Notes: a model not told the origin generated them from the letters alone. A stretch of DNA of 64,000 bases from Lottia gigantea (GCF_000327385.1 NW_008710725.1:418683-482682), one strand, 5' to 3'. Shown: positions 48,606 through 61,790, counted from the stretch's first letter. Made by a program: numbers and translations.

Positions 48606-50654
48606 ACCCCACAATGACAAAGGTCTTTTACTTTAATAAGCATCTTTTACGATAGATACATGTCGGTCATGCTCTGACGAATTTCAATGCAACACCTGTT
48701 CTGGGTCTTTCAATATTTAACCAATCAAATGCTCTGTTCAATAAAAGATTTATCGACTATCAATGAGGAATTCTGGGATATTCATACAATGAAATACAAT
48801 CGTCAGTACATATTTTAACATCATTTGGTTGGTTAGGAACATTTATGACAATTTTTTTGCTTGAACATAATCTAGATAATAATTCCGTTAGATCATGGAT
48901 GGCTAATGTTAAAACATAAAAATTCTAAAGCATTGTTATACGATAGCGTCCGGAATAAAATTAATCAAATGTGGAAGGAATTTGATTCTGGACTTTTGAA
49001 TTCGCAGAGTTCATGTACTTTCACAAAATAAATATTTGAGTTGTTTGGTAAACAAGTATCGCTGTAGGCTTAGACAACTGGGTCTTAGCTGAGTTTCTTT
49101 TGATCTTTTTAAAAATAAATAAAAGAGTTTCTTTTGTGTATGCCTTGATCAATCAAGACAAATGAAGTATACACGAAATAAATAGAGGCCTACAGTCCAT
49201 CAGTGAAGTGTCGGCCAGAAAAGGTCGATGATTATAAATCAGATGGTGTTTACCAGTCATATATCAGCATCACAGGCTCTGGCAGGTTTTTAATGGAATT
49301 ATGTTCTGGTTATTTATAAGAAAATTATACCAATTTCTCGCCTGCTATTATACAATCCTTTTTCCGGATGATAGAGCTTTAGACAGCAGTTCGGAGATAG
49401 AGAAAATGCCAGATATCCGCTCCAATTCAATTTTAATTTCCGATCGACAAACTGAATGGTTAGAATGATTTTTAATCTGTGATTAACGGTTGAGAAGATT
49501 GTAGTGTTGTGTTAAATAGATTGAACTGTCCTCGTTACTTGATACTGGTGTACGGTACCATACACTGAGCAATATAATTGGTATATAGCGGTATTTCTGT
49601 TTTCTATTGAGCGAAATTGAAGGCTTAAACAGAGCTCTGCATAAACCCCAATGTATGAAAGATAACAGTACACAATCTTACGACGAACATTTGTAGTTTA
49701 AAATTTTTAAGAGTAGCTTTGATTGTTACAAAGTAATAATAACGGTGGTTTTATCCCAGAACACCGCGACACAGACATGATAGAGACAAAAACCTTGAAG
49801 AAAAAAAGCCATTCTTTTGAAAAGACAAAAATCTTCAAGAATCCTGTCGAACCATTCATAAAGCAAATGGCGGTACAATGACCTTATTGCACGTAATTAC
49901 CCTACACGCGACCACAATTTTGAAGAATCCTGTCAACCATATGGGAATCATTCCATAAAAGACAAATTGGCCGTTAGTTAAAGGCGAGGAATATATCATA
50001 GCCAATGGATAAAGTGGTACTAAACCAAATTTATGGTCGCTTTTGTCCGATTTTATGGCCCTCGTGGTCTATTTACGGTTCCCACATAAAGGCCGTGGAC
50101 AATATTATGCCACTTTTATGACAGTTTTGACACGGATGTTTATAAGCACGGCGAATTTGTAAAATCATTTCTTGATAAAGACCAATAGCTGATCAATACA
50201 CGCCTTCAAATTCAGTTTTTTACGAGATATTGGATGGCTTGAAAATAATCTGAAACTATCCTCTCGCTAAACCCAAATTACCGTGTTTCATAATTTTATA
50301 TCCCACCAAAATCAACCGTTCAAAGGCTTAGAATAATAAGGCTAGTTGAGAATAATAGACACAAAGCATAAAAAAAATATTGTCAAAAGGTTTAATGGCG
50401 GGGAAAGGCAACCATTTTAACGCTTCGGACGCCAGATTTGAAATTAAGTTCTCGAAAAAATTTCTGAAATGAGTTTCGCAAGACAGATTTATGTGCATTG
50501 GCTATAATGCATGAAGCTTTTTATGCCTCAAAGAAAGACAGTCCTGAGGCTAAATACCTCATAAAAATTATGTACTGTGGTATCAAAACACTGATCAAAG
50601 TGGATAGGATAAAGGAACAAAGATTAAAAGGGCAGAAATAAGTACATCTTACTT

Positions 50655-51770
50655 TAGGATTACAACATAGGTTTATAAGAATCCTTTTTACCAGCTGCAT
50701 GGTCCCAGATCAAACCTCTTGGTAGTGATCTTACAAGAATAACAACATAGGTTCGCAAGGATCCTTTCTACCAGCTGGTCCTTAGCCATACCTCTTGGTA
50801 ATTGTTTGACAAAGGATAACAAATTAGGTTCTTTAGGATCCTGTCTACCTGCCGGTACTAGACAAAACCTCTTGCTAATGATAATACAAGGATAACAACT
50901 TAGGTTTACAAGAATCCTTTCTGCCAGCCGATTCTTAGCCATACCTCTTGGTAATGATTTTACAAGGATAACAACATAGGTTCATAAGAATCCTTTCTAC
51001 CAGCTGATTCTTAGCCATACCTCTTGGTAATGATTTTACAAGGATAACCACATAGGTTCATAAGAATCCTTTCTACCAGCCGATTCTTAGCCATACCTCT
51101 TGGTAAAGATTTTATAGGGATAACAACATAGGTTCATAAGAATCCTTTCTACCAGCTGATTCTTAGCCATACCTCTTGGTAAAGATTTTATAGGGATAAC
51201 AACATAGGTTTACAAGTTGATCCACCAGTTGATCCTTAGCCAAACCTCTTGGTAATAATTTTACAAGGATAGCAACATAGGTTCATAAAGATAATTTCTA
51301 CTAGCTGATCCTTAGCCAAACCTCTTGGTAATAATTTTACAAGGATAGCAACATAGGTTCATAAAGATAATTTCTACTAGCTGATCCTTAGCCAAACCTC
51401 TTGGTAATAATTTTACAAGGATAGCAACATAGGTTCATAAAGATAATTTCTACTAGCTGATCCTTAGCCATATCTCTTGGTAATGATTTTACAAGGATAA
51501 CAACATAGGTCCACGAGGATCCTGTCTACCAGTTAGTCCTTGACCAAACTTTTGATAATTGTTTGACAAACGATACTAAATTAGGTTCATAAGGATCCTG
51601 TCTACCAGCTGAACCTAGGCCAAACCTCTTGGTAATTGTTTGACAAAGGATAACAAATTAGGTTCATAAGGATCCCGTCTTCCAGCTGGTCTTAGGTCAA
51701 ACCTCTTGGTATTGATCTTTCCCTGATTATTCCTTTCATTTACAACTTGGTCGATTGGAATGCCGAGGAA
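50655..51770 (+). repeat. 76-bp tandem repeat, about 14 copies, ending in a conserved tail
   Basis: GGATAACAACATAGGTTCAT, AAGAATCCTTTCTACCAGCT, GATTCTTAGCCATACCTCTT, GGTAATGATTTTACAA. The end (TTGGTATTGATCTTTCCCTG, TTTACAACTTGGTCGATTGG) equals the tail of the solo copies at 1545-1685 and 62915-63010. The middle copies (51220-51480) form a nearly identical subgroup with TAATTTCTACTAG. Confidence 0.92.
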
Positions 51771-52149
51771 CGATGACGTTAGTCAAGGTCAACACCAGAT
51801 ATTGAACCAGTAGATTTTTTAATTTAAAATGTTGAAAATAGTTGGTGACAGATAGAGATTATAGCGGTAATAGTTTTAGTCTGTCTTGTCTGAAGGTAGA
51901 TTATAAACTTCATAAATGTTTACGCTAGTGAAATGAAATAAAGATTTTTAATTCTGTAGCTTATTTAGTAAGAGTGAATTTGTTTTCGTGTTTCTGAAAG
52001 CAACACCTTGTCTGACTTCACCAACTCCGCAATAGTGACGTTACATTCTATGAGTCATTGAAGCCGGGTCGTCTTCTGGTTCAGATCGTTTCCAGTGACC
52101 CGATGTACCAAGAGTACTACGAATTCTGCTCATACTTTAATGCCCATTT

Positions 52150-52430
52150 CGTTTAATGCCTATCAATCGACAAGGCTCGGGGTAGTCCTGGTAGTCCATC
52201 AATCATGTTTTCGTTTGGTGCCTCTGATATTGTTCTACTTGTGCTTGCAGGTCTAAGGCCAGCCATCCTTTTTTTCTGTTTTGGTCTGAGCGCTTCCGGT
52301 ATCTCCCATATGGCTCCTAGCAAACAAGCAAGGTCGGTGCGAGGTCCGCCATCTTTCCTTTTTTGCTCTGGATCCTTCCGATTTTCGTGCAGCAAGTCCA
52401 AGGTCGTGTTATTTGAAGACGGATAAAGAA
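52150..52430. other. GC-richer segment of unknown nature
   Basis: It stands out from its AT-rich surroundings and is open on both strands. The minus frame reads KQKKRMAGLRPASTSRT and KRKDGGPRTDLA, where the two lysine-rich stretches look like diverged duplicates at DNA level. It may be a fragment of a mobile-element gene or a lone exon. There is no ATG with good context, and I recognise no domain. Confidence 0.25.
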
Positions 52431-52649
52431 TTGCCGTAGAATGTCAATAGAATACAGAATGATTTATCTCTCTTGTCTGTAACGTCATTCATCTTTCACG
52501 TCTGTCGATAGCAACAGATTAAACCGGAAGTTATCATCATTTCTGCTGCCCTGAACACACGTCATAAATTATGACTTGTCATTCCCCATGCTGAGAATCT
52601 CCATAGGGAATAGAAAATCAAGATGGTTGAAATTGAGTTCAAGTTACTG

Positions 52650-53000
52650 TTTTGACAAACCTTAATAACAAATAAATATTATATGCTATGTGGACACTCT
52701 AGAATATACAATAAAGAGTATTAGCTATGCTCTCTGAGAATGGTACCAAAGAAACATTATCAGCTATGAAGACTATCTGATAGGATAGGATAGGATAGGA
52801 TATGAGATGATAGGAGAGTTGTATGAAAATAAACACTATTAGCAATGCGGACTCTCTGAAAAGGATGTCAGGTTGAAAACCTATTCAACAACTAAACATT
52901 TTTTGCTATATAGACTCCCTGATAGGGATACTGAGTTGATAAACCTAAATACCAAATAAACATTATTAGCTATATGAACTCTCTAAAAGGGCTGTCGGCT
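52650..53000 (-). repeat. Diverged copies of the 64-bp repeat family, minus strand
   Basis: TAAACATTATTAGCTATATG, AACTCTCTAAAAGGG and AAACCTAAATACCAAATAAA recur ~4 times with heavy divergence. A GATAG pentanucleotide run (52783-52802) is embedded. Confidence 0.7.
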
Positions 53001-53764
53001 TCACAAAACCAATCTAAAATCATGGCTACCTACTGTCAATGCAGTACAAAATTAAATCACAAAAAACACGAAACGAAGTTATCAATCTATAGACCCTATT
53101 TTAATTTTTATCGGATTGAGTGAGATAACTTAGTAAGTCTGAGACTCTATCAGGCTGTCAATGGAATTGGTAAACTGGAACCGATTTGGAATCTCTTTAA
53201 ATTATCCTGGAAGTACAAAAATATCAGGAATCTGTCCAAAGTAAATATATTATCATGTGGAATACGGTCAGGGCTGGAATTTACAAGTTTTCGTTTACAG
53301 TCTGGAGCATGTTTCTGCATAGTAAGAAGATCGCTGTGTAAACTAACGGTAATTTTCAACATGCCGATTATCAAATAAAGATCGAGTCTTTTCCTTTCGT
53401 TAAAACGTTAAAGCACATTGTAAACTAATACATTACGTGATTTGTCGGAAATGGTTGATTGAAATGTTCTTAAATTGGCGATCCAATCAAGCAAGCACGG
53501 AAGCTTTCCTAGCTATTTTATGGTATCACGGATGGTATTTGCGCATTCCAATTTGCGTCAGATGTATGTACTTCCTGTAATTTAAGAATTGCTGGTTTAT
53601 GTGACATCACTATCGCAAAAGTATCTATCATTATCATTTGAGGCAGCTACAAAAGACATGCTTAGTTTTAGTAGCATACGAGACGGTCGTTTATCACGTC
53701 TGTTTAGCTGGGTAGGGCTAAAGTTATCGGACTAAATAATTGGCATTTTATCACAATCCCTATC

Positions 53765-54215
53765 TGCATCTCCAGCGACATCATAGCCTTTATGAAATGC
53801 CGTTCAAATGGCATTTAACAAACTTTATAAGGATTCAATTACTCAAGAAAGAAACCAATAGCGTTTTGTAACCTTCCGTGAAATTACGTCTGAGGAATTG
53901 GTTCGTTGTCGGGTTACCAATTTTGCGTTATCAAACGTTGTTGCATTCCATAAGTTCCTTTCAGCTGTCGTTCCAATGGAATCTTATGAATCTTATACGA
54001 TTTCAATTACTCAAGAAAGAAACCAATGGAGTTTTGTTACCTTCTGTGAATTACGTCTGAGGAACTTGATCATGTGTACGTCAGGAGCGACAACTGATAT
54101 TCACATCCGCTAAGTGCTTAACAAATGTCGTTCAAATAGAACCTCACGAATGTTATAGGATTCAATTACTCAATAAAGAAACCGATAGCGTTTTGTAACC
54201 TTTAATGTCAATCAG
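53765..54215 (+). repeat. ~160-170-bp tandem repeat, 3 diverged copies
   Basis: GATTCAATTACTCAAGAAAG, AAACCAATAGCGTTTTGTAA and GCCGTTCAAATGGCATTTAA-type blocks recur at ~53832, 54002 and 54160. Confidence 0.8.
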
Positions 54216-55204
54216 GAAGTGAAAGGAGTCGAAATTCAGTTCTTAACTTGTTGATAACAAGTGGGCGATTGGCCAATAACAGAACAAGATTGATGCGTTT
54301 ACTATTAATTAAGTAAGATAGATTGATTCTCGACACGTCCAATTATCTGTAAGATACGGTGATTGTTTTTACTCTTCGTTTCATCCCCGATGCTTCTGAT
54401 CTTTGATTAAAGAGCCCAAACTTTTCGTGTCGATCTGAAAACAGTTTACACCGGTTAGCAAACTTCCTCTTTTGATTTAGATATTTCTCACTAAATGTGC
54501 ATCGGTGCAGACGAAACTCTGATGTTTTTCGACCCGGTAGCAGTTGTCAGGTCAGAGGATCTGACATCCAGAAAGCTTCTAATGTTCTAAAAAATCGAAA
54601 TGCTTTCAACAGCTGAAATCGAAAATAAGCTTTGCAGAATTGTACCCATTGCACACTGCCTGGCGTTTGTACATCTTAAATGGTCAAACCGGGAAAGGCA
54701 ACGCTCTGTTTTATTTCGTATCATTTGATTAATTAGCCAGGACTAATTTATATAGGTTCCAAATACTTGGGGACTGTTTGATTGATGTGTTCAGGATTCC
54801 AGGTAATTAAATTCCAGTATATCTCGCTATCCTGACTCGTAACGACTGTTATGTTAATAGAAGCAACCAGTCTTATGTCTCCCCGAAGTTGTTTGCTTTC
54901 CAATTTGTCTCCATTAAAAGGATGTTCGTTCAACTTGTTTTGGGCGATCGTTTTGCCATCCATCATCCTTGCTTCTTGCTTTCGTGTCTGAAGAAAGTCC
55001 ACCAGCGTTAACTTATACTTAAAGTACACCAACATGCGTCTAATCATCGGAGATGAAATTAAATGGAATTTTACGTCCCATCTAAAGTCTGGTCATTAAA
55101 CGCAGCAGGATTGCCGGAGTCTCATTTTTCATCGTTTTCAAAAAGGCTGTTCAATACAAGCCAAATGGTGTTGGCGCTGAATCCGGTATTTAAACATCAG
55201 ATAC

Positions 55205-55375
55205 TTATATTGTCTTTATGAGATTCGAACTCACGGCACTTTCAAGACAGACAGTGCCCACTGATATTGCCTTTAGGAGATTCGAACTCACGGCACTTGC
55301 AAGACAGACAGTGCCCACTGATATTGCCTTTAGGAGATTCGAACTCACGCCACTTACAAGACAGACAGAGGGAAC
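55205..55375 (-). repeat. 57-bp tandem repeat carrying tRNA-like B boxes, 3 copies
   Basis: The minus strand of each unit reads GTGCCGTGAGTTCGAATCTC, which contains GAGTTCGAATC, close to a tRNA B box. AGATTCG starts at 55221, 55278 and 55335. It probably arose by tandem duplication of part of a SINE head. Confidence 0.8.
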
Positions 55376-55639
55376 TATCAAGTGTAATTATTAACTAGGT
55401 CGCCTTAAATAACACAATTTTAAAACATAATGACCAAAATAATTGGTCAAAAGAGCGGTCACTGTCCTTTGTGATTGGCTAGCACTTATTCTATAAATAC
55501 CGGATGCAGAATTTTCGCAAACCGGATGCTGTTTTGTGTCACCGGATGTCCCGTTCTATCTATAGCGTTTCTACGTCATTGTTCAAGTAGGTCGTATGTT
55601 GTAGTCCGAAATACTGACCTGGATAATTCATACAAAACT

Positions 55640-55745
55640 TTAAAATGAAATGAGTTTTACATCCTTTTTCTGCTCCAAAAAAGGCTGAAGAAGACCTGTA
55701 GTGTGCAATGAAGGAATTATTTTAAGGACAGTGGCATTATACTAA
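55640..55745 (-). repeat. SINE 3' fragment
   Basis: AAATGAGTTTTACATCCTTT, GTAGTGTGCAATGAAGG, GACAGTGGCATTATACTAAT form the inverted tail plus core edge. Confidence 0.65.
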
Positions 55746-56115
55746 TCTTTTCCAATTTCCAATCACTGTCCCATCAGACATTCAATGCTGTTTTAAAATT
55801 GAGCTGTCAGCTTACAGATCTAGTATTGAATCTTAGACGAATTTATCCCTTTCAAATTGAGCCCTGTCGGCTAACAAATGGGATATTGAGAGCTTGGCGA
55901 ATATGCCCCTTCTCATTGAGCTGCAAATTCCTGATCGATCAGGCAAGATTCTCTTCCCACCTGTCGAAAAAAACAATATATCCCTTTATCGCCTGACAGT
56001 TAATATCAGAATTAATTCCATCTCAGTACGAGTATACAATTTAGTTTCTTACTGAACTAAAACAATGCCGGAGCTGCCAATTACTGGTGAAACACGCTAG
56101 ATTTTCTTACCAAAC

Positions 56116-56437
56116 TTAAAGGGATTGTAAAGAGGTTTTCCTGAATTTTTAGGTGTATCGCGGACATCAAGTGCACCAATTTGCACCATTATAATTAACA
56201 ATCAGACGTCTTTGGTTCCTGCGATTCTACTAAAACTTAGTGCTTTATAACGTCATTATCGCAAAAGGCATTTTGTGTTATAAACAGATTTTGCGATATT
56301 GACGTCATTAAAAGCTTTAGTTTTAGTGGAATTGCAGGAACCACAGACGTCTGATTCAAAATTGAAATGGTACAAATTGATGTTATAGGTGTTCCAATAC
56401 ACAAAATTTTTTGAATATCTCTTTACAATCCCTTTAA
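56116..56437. mobile_element. MITE with ~150-bp inverted repeats flanked by TTAA
   Basis: The element spans 56120-56433. The left end AGGGATTGTAAAGAGG and right end CTCTTTACAATCCCT are inverted, and the arms continue with GACATCAAGTGCACCAATTT and AATCAGACGTCTTTGGTTCC on the left against matching inverted blocks on the right. Arms meet near TTATCGCAAAA and TTTTGCGATATTG, so it is almost wholly a fold-back. TTAA lies on both sides (56116-56119, 56434-56437), which suggests a piggyBac-type target, though a TA target inside it cannot be excluded. No transposase is encoded. Relatives: 5865-6075, 18735-18865, 48490-48605. Confidence 0.8.
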
Positions 56438-56754
56438 ACAATTTTGGTGACAAAAATTACCGGTGAATCACGCGAGATTCTCGCCAATGACATAATAGAT
56501 AATCTGGAGGTGACCTTCAGGTTGGAACTGAGTTGGACGTGTCGCGTGTTAGTTTGATGAATGACCGTCATTAGATTAGCTATTAAGGTCGTTTCATTTT
56601 ACTCAGTTCAGTACAGTTATTACTTCATCGGCAGCCGTTATCTTTACTGGCAAAAATGAATAAAAACTGAAATAAGTTATTTATCTTCGCAAAATCACAA
56701 AGGCAGAGGCTAATGCCGTAACGTAAGACGGCATTCTGTTGAGTGAACAGATGA

Positions 56755-57140
56755 AATTAAGTTTTATATTCTACTGTTCTGTATCTTATTTGACTAATGA
56801 AATGAAATAGAGTTTTATATCCTACTCTTCTGTACCTGATTGGGCTAATGAAATAGAATGAAGTTTTATGTCCTACTGTTCTACACCTTATTGTTCTAAT
56901 GAAATAGCATAGCATAGTTTTATATCCTACTGTTTTGTACCTGATTAGACAAATGAAGACGTGCAATGCCTTGTATTGTGCAATGAGGGACATTATGTTA
57001 GAGGCAATGAAATAAGATTTTTTGAATTTCCAACTGTCGAGGGATCTTTAACATGCGAGGCTGTAGCACACTGGGATTCGGTTTATTGTTCATCCGGACA
57101 ACCAGACACGTTTCCCATTTCAGCCCCTCTGACCTGTATT
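56755..57140 (-). repeat. SINE with its 3' tail in four tandem copies
   Basis: Minus strand. The core (GGACAATAAACCG-like, CATGTTAAAGATCCCTCGAC, CATAATGTCCCTCATTGCAC) occupies ~56960-57140, and the tail unit (TAAGGTGTAGAACAGTAGGA, CATAAAACTTCATTC) is repeated four times at 56755-56960. This joins the SINE body physically to a short minisatellite. Confidence 0.8.
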
Positions 57141-57824
57141 ACTGATAGGGATTCCACGAGGTCCCTAAAATGTCTAAAATGTAGGCAATAACAAAAGCGT
57201 TAAGTTCGTTTAAAGAATACGTGTCCTGTATCCCAATAACATGTAGAACAGCAGGACGTAAAACTCGATTAACTTCTTTTCTAAGACTATAGTGGTATTG
57301 TCTGTTACACTTCCTTTTATTTTATCCATTTCAAACGGTGTCTGCTTTCTCTGAGTTGCGAATTAAAAAATGGCAAATCTCGAGTTTCCTGATTTGAAAT
57401 TGTCGGTTTTTATCACATCGCCCACATTGAAATAGTTTCAATCCAATTTTCACAAATGAAGAAATTCGCCAACTTCGACCTTTTATCACCGCGGCTGATT
57501 GCAGACGATGAAAAGAGAAAACTGTCGAACCGTGTTGTTCTCCTTTAGTTTTTATCACTACCAATAATGGAGCCTTTCAATTCAGACACACCATGCGTCA
57601 GATATTAGCTACTTGATTCCAATTCGGTCGTTCCCGACAATTTCCGTATATCAGAATCTAATTCCACTGAATCTATTACACAGCGCTAGCGGAACATTCA
57701 TGGTTGGCCGTTTGTTTGATGTCATTATAAAAAAAGCAGGAAGTACAAGAAATTCAGAGATGAACAAACCAATGTTAAGTAACTATACCCTGAAACAGTC
57801 TTTACATTAGTAAGAGTTTCGAGC

Positions 57825-57905
57825 ACAGGGCAGTGTCTTCATTAGCCCACATGGACCATGTAACATGGTGCAGAAAAATAGGACGTAAAACTCCATTCAT
57901 TGAGC
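57825..57905 (+). repeat. SINE 3' tail fragment
   Basis: CAGTGTCTTCATTAGCCCAC, ATGGTGCAGAAAAATAGGAC, GTAAAACTCCATTCATT. Confidence 0.7.
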
Positions 57906-58429
57906 CTTAAACTACCAGCTGACAGACTGGATGAAAAACTACCAACCAAACAACAACCCCACAGCCCATCCAAGTACCCTATATTCTAGACAATTTGGGC
58001 CAGAAATCGGTTTTCAATAGGTCTCAATAACAAATCGGAACCATGAGGAGACAAACTTAAAGTTTGAGATATTGAGTCTAATAGTTGTTTAATAAGTTTT
58101 TCTCACGCCCGAACCTCCATCCACTCCCCAGCCCCCTGACTCGGGGATCAGTCTATAAACAGGTCGAAACGTTGTCTAGATAAACCAGAGTTTGAGATAT
58201 TGATGGTAGAAGTCTGACAGTTGTTTAATAAGACGATCAGGTTCAACTCGACTGAAGTTGTACTTTCATTTACTTCACGTCACTTTTCTAGACATTATTT
58301 ACCAGATTTGAGCATTCATTGATTCGTTTATAATCAATATTCGTCTTGATACAACTTGGCAAAAACTAAATTCAATCCGGTTTTAACTATCATGTCCAAT
58401 AAGGTGCAGAACGCTGTTTCGTAATCAAT

Positions 58430-59990
58430 AAGTTACAGAACAGTAGAACTGTATGTAATGGTGTGTCTAGCTAGACACTAGTTTAGATAAACGGTGGCTC
58501 ACTGCTATCGTGTCACAATCTGCTAGATAGCTGGACATTAGTTTAGATCAATGGTGGCTCACTGCTATCATGTCACAATCTGCTAGCTAGTTGGACATTA
58601 GTTTAGATAAACGGTGGCTCACTGCTATCATGTCACAATCTGCTAGCTAGTTGGACATTAGTTTAGATAAACGGTGGCTCACTGCTATCATGTCACAATC
58701 TGCTAGCTAGTTGGACATTAGTTTAGATAAACGGTGGCTCACTGCTATCGTGTCACAATCTGCTAGATACCTGGACACTAGTTTAGATCAATGGTGGTTC
58801 ACTGTTATCTTGTCACAAACTGCTAGATAGCTGGACATTAGTTTAGATCAATGGTGGCTCACTGCTATCGTGTCACAATCTGCTAGATAGCTGGACACTA
58901 GTTTAAATCCATGGAGACTCACTGCTATCGTGTCACAATCTGCTAGCTAGCTGGACATTAGTTTATATCAATGGTGACTCACTGCTATCGTGTCACAATC
59001 TGCTAGATAGTTGGACACTAGTTTAGATCAATGGAGACTCACTGCTATCGTGTCACAATCTGCTAGCTAGCTGGACATTAGTTTAGATCAATGGTGGCTC
59101 ACTGCTGTCGTGTCACAATCTACTAGCTAGCTAGACACTAGTTAAGATCAATGGTGACTCTCTGCTATCGCGTCACAATCTGCTATATAGCTGGACACTA
59201 CTCTAGATCAATGGTGACTCACTGCTATCGTGTCACAATCTGCTAGCTAGTTGGACACTAGTTTAGATCAATGGTGGCTCACTGCTATCGTGTCACAATC
59301 TACTAGCTAGTTGGACATTAGTTTAGATCAATGGTGGCTCACTGCTATCGTGTCACAATCTGCTAGCTAGCTAGACACTAGTTTAGATCAATAGCTGCTC
59401 ACTGCTATCATGTCACAATCTACTAGCTAGCTAGACACTTATAGTTTAGATCAATGGTGGCTCACTGCTATCGTGTCACAATCTACTAGCTAGTTGGACA
59501 TTAGTTTAGATCAATGTGGCTCACTGCTATCGTGCCACAATCTGCTAGCTAGCTAGACACTAGTTTAGATCAATAGCTGCTCACTGCTATCATGTCACAA
59601 TCTACTAGCTAGCTAGACACTTATAGTTAAGTTACAGAACAGTAGAACTGTATGTAATGGTGTGTCTAGCTAGACACTAGTTTAGATAAACGGTGGCTCA
59701 CTGCTATCGTGTCACAATCTGCTAGCTAGTTGGACATTAGTTTAGATCAATGGTGGCTCACTGCTATCGTGTCACAATCTGCTAGATAGCTGGACACTAG
59801 TTTAAATCCATGGAGACTCACTGCTATCATGTCACAATCTACTAGCTAGCTAGACACTTATAGTTTAGATCAATGTTGGCTCACTGCTATCTTGTCACAA
59901 TCTACTAGCTAGCTAGACACTTACAGTATAGATCAATGGTGGCTCACTGCTACCGTGTCACAATCTGCTAGCTATAAGATTTGAACGACA
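58430..59990 (+). repeat. 60-bp tandem repeat, about 26 copies, with ~1.2-kb higher-order duplication
   Basis: TCACTGCTATCGTGTCACAA, TCTGCTAGCTAGTTGGACAT, TAGTTTAGATCAATGGTGGC. The array begins with GTTACAGAACAGTAGAACTG, and the same start reappears at 59631, 1199 bp on, so ~20 monomers are one higher-order unit. A 4-bp insertion variant (CACTTATAGTTTAG) marks a subset near 59437-59900. Confidence 0.93.
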
Positions 59991-61104
59991 TATAGAAGCA
60001 CATATAATAAATCTGCTAGCTAGTTGGATCGTATGTTACAGTAGCTCACTATTATCTTACTGCTACCATGACAGAATCTGTTAACTAGTTAGACTATATT
60101 TAATGGAGTTTAACTGCAATCGTGCTATCGTGTACGATGATATGGTATAATATGAAGCAGTGACTATTGGAACGGAAGAAGGTCAACTGCGAATGTCTGT
60201 AATCTTGAAAGCCGTGAATAGCACGAATATTAAATCTTTTTTACGTATTAAATACTTCACTTATAGGAATTAAATTCAACCACGTGGAAAAAATGGAAGA
60301 TTTTCCGAGAGACATGTAACAGTTGAGACTGTAGTAAGAAAATTCCAAGACAAATTCCAGGTCGAAGAGTCGATTGAATCACCATAAAAATAGTCTTTTT
60401 TCTTGCCATTTTCTGACATTGAATTAATGGTAGTCATTTCAGAGTAAAAACTACATTATAAATTGTTGTTCGCCAATGATCAGAAATAGAGTTGAATATC
60501 ATAGGTCCAGGGCTGTATATTAGTCAAAAAGCTTCTGTGGTCTACCTCCGCTTAAATATTCAGCACTTGCAAGACTCGCCAATTTACGAGAAACTTAGAT
60601 TACATGGTGCAAAATCCTTGCTTTTGGAAGAGACAGCTGTGTGGCATTAGCCTTTTCTTCAGCGTTTGGTCGAAAAGTTTAATTCCAACGATTTTGCAAA
60701 AGCTGCTAGCTATAACCCGGCAGATGAATACATTTTGAAATTAATGATTAATGATTGAAATAATACCTCAAGATTTAGATCTGCAAGTTGGTTTTTCGAA
60801 ATACAAAATTCAATTTAGGTTTCATAACAAAACAATTTGTAGATGTTAAACAACACAGTATGAAAAACGAAATGAAATATCTGGAGCTGTATTAAGCACG
60901 AGTTAACAGAGTAAACGCATGGTTAGAAAACGAGTCAAGAGCTGTGTTTTCTAAGAACTTATCTTACGGACTGATGCACTAACATTGTGTTAAAAGGTTA
61001 CATAAAATTGATCTCTTTCAATCCGCTACGATCCTTTTAATCTTAATTCTTGATCTTCAAACTTTATATCCAATTTCAAAACCACGAGGACGTATGACAT
61101 TTGT

Positions 61105-61790
61105 CGGGGTTTTATAAGTCCAATAAGATACAGAATTGAATTCAAAACTCCATCGAATTTCTTAGCTCGTTAGTTCAATAAGGGAAACTCCACTACATTT
61201 CATTAGCTTAATAAAATACAGAACAGTAGGATATAAAACTTCATTTCATTAGTCCAATAAGATACAGAACAGTAGGATATAAAACTCCATTTCATTTCAT
61301 TAGTCCAATAAGCTACAGAACAGTAGGATATAAAACTCTATTTCATTTCATTAGTCTAATAAGATATAGAACAGTAGGATATACAACTCTATTTCATTTC
61401 ATTAGTCTAATAAGATACAGAACAGTAGGATATAAAACTCCATTACATTTCATTAGTTCAATAAGATATAGAACAGTGGGATACAAAACTACATTTCATT
61501 TCATTAGTCCAATAAGACACAGAACAGTAGGATATAAAACTCTATTTCATTTCATTAGACCAATAAGATACAGAACAGTAGGATATAAAACTCTATTTCA
61601 TTTCATTAGACCAATAAGATACAGAACAGTAGGATATAAAACTCTATTTCATTCCATTAGTTCAATAAGATACAGAACAGTAGGATATATAACTCCATTA
61701 CATTTCATTAGTCCAATAAGGTACAGAACAGTAGGATATAAAACTCCATTACATTTCATTAGTCCAAATGGGTGCCGATTCTATTGACTT
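61105..61790 (+). repeat. 51-bp SINE-tail minisatellite, about 12 copies
   Basis: CTCTATTTCATTTCATTAGT, CCAATAAGATACAGAACAGT, AGGATATAAAA. Units in 61240-61770 are highly uniform; the first two near 61105-61200 are degraded. It is the same family as 495-712 and 24785-25645. Confidence 0.92.
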
